In this document: piece after piece, positions 5,461 to 5,506 of the stretch
Numbering within the stretch: the first letter of the stretch is position 1
Layout: each line of letters opens with the position of its first letter
Assembly: GCA_937872125.1 (NCBI GenBank)
Contig: CALMNY010000455.1
Span: 1-5,506, forward strand
Direction of reading: 5' to 3'
DNA length: 5,506 nucleotides
Origin: an uncultured Candidatus Competibacteraceae bacterium
GTDB taxonomy: Bacteria; Pseudomonadota; Gammaproteobacteria; Competibacterales; Competibacteraceae
Position numbers and translations under genes: made by a program
The notes under the pieces: generated by a model
Database searches by the model: none
What the model was told of the DNA's origin: nothing
What the model saw: the letters and a program-made list of their open reading frames with translations, nothing else

Positions 5461-5506
5461 TGGTGGCTACGGGTGGACTTGAACCACCGACACCGGCATT
5501 ATGAGT
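5461..5506 (-). tRNA. tRNA with CAT anticodon (probably elongator tRNA-Met), 3' half only
   Basis: Read on the - strand, the end of the window gives the anticodon loop CTCATAA (5505-5499) with anticodon CAT at 5503-5501. Then come the 3' anticodon stem TGCCG, variable loop GTGTC, T arm GGTGG-TTCAAGT-CCACC with five paired bases, acceptor strand CGTAGCC, discriminator A, and an encoded CCA (5463-5461). The acceptor CGTAGCC-A-CCA equals that of E. coli elongator tRNA-Met, which favours Met. The T loop TTCAAGT is also found in the lysidine-modified tRNA-Ile2 (CAT), so Ile cannot be ruled out. The 5' half, including the D arm, is beyond the window edge. Confidence 0.92.

Overview
The window is GC-rich and densely coding, and looks like the chromosome of a gammaproteobacterium. 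The best support is an ArgE of the E. coli acetylornithine-deacetylase type and a pairing of a GNAT-C39 fusion with a RimK-like ATP-grasp ligase that I associate with proteobacteria. The genus cannot be told from this sequence.

Layout, left to right. (1) Positions 2-208 hold the 3' end of lspA (signal peptidase II, + strand), closed by a hairpin terminator at 255-282. (2) On the - strand, argE (2356 to 1196) is followed by an AEC-family permease (1199 to 282). The two overlap by four bases (GTGA), so they form a translationally coupled pair that converges on lspA. (3) A 154-base divergent intergenic region (2357-2510) holds an AT-rich dyad at 2394-2409. (4) On the + strand lies a two-gene operon: a GNAT acetyltransferase fused to a C39-like cysteine peptidase (2511-3638), then, 39 bases later, a RimK-like ATP-grasp ligase with an N-terminal RLAN-type domain (3678-5159). 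A hairpin terminator at 5165-5181 closes it. (5) A non-coding stretch (5182-5460) contains small hairpins and a 15-base direct repeat. (6) The window ends in the 3' half of a - strand tRNA with a CAT anticodon (5461-5506).

The most interesting part is the GNAT-C39 / RLAN-ATP-grasp operon. Its active-site residues all look intact: the GNAT acetyl-CoA loop, a Cys-His-Asp peptidase triad with an oxyanion Gln, and ATP-grasp lysine, hinge and metal ligands. Together they offer amide-bond formation by an ATP-dependent ligase, peptide cleavage, and amino-group acetylation. That suggests a system that makes and trims a peptide tag or a small peptide metabolite. The families are known and the pairing has been noted by comparative genomics (from memory), but I know of no established substrate. 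No precursor peptide gene is visible in the window. ArgE and the permease, divergent from this operon, belong to arginine biosynthesis and transport. A functional link between the two operons is possible but rests only on adjacency.
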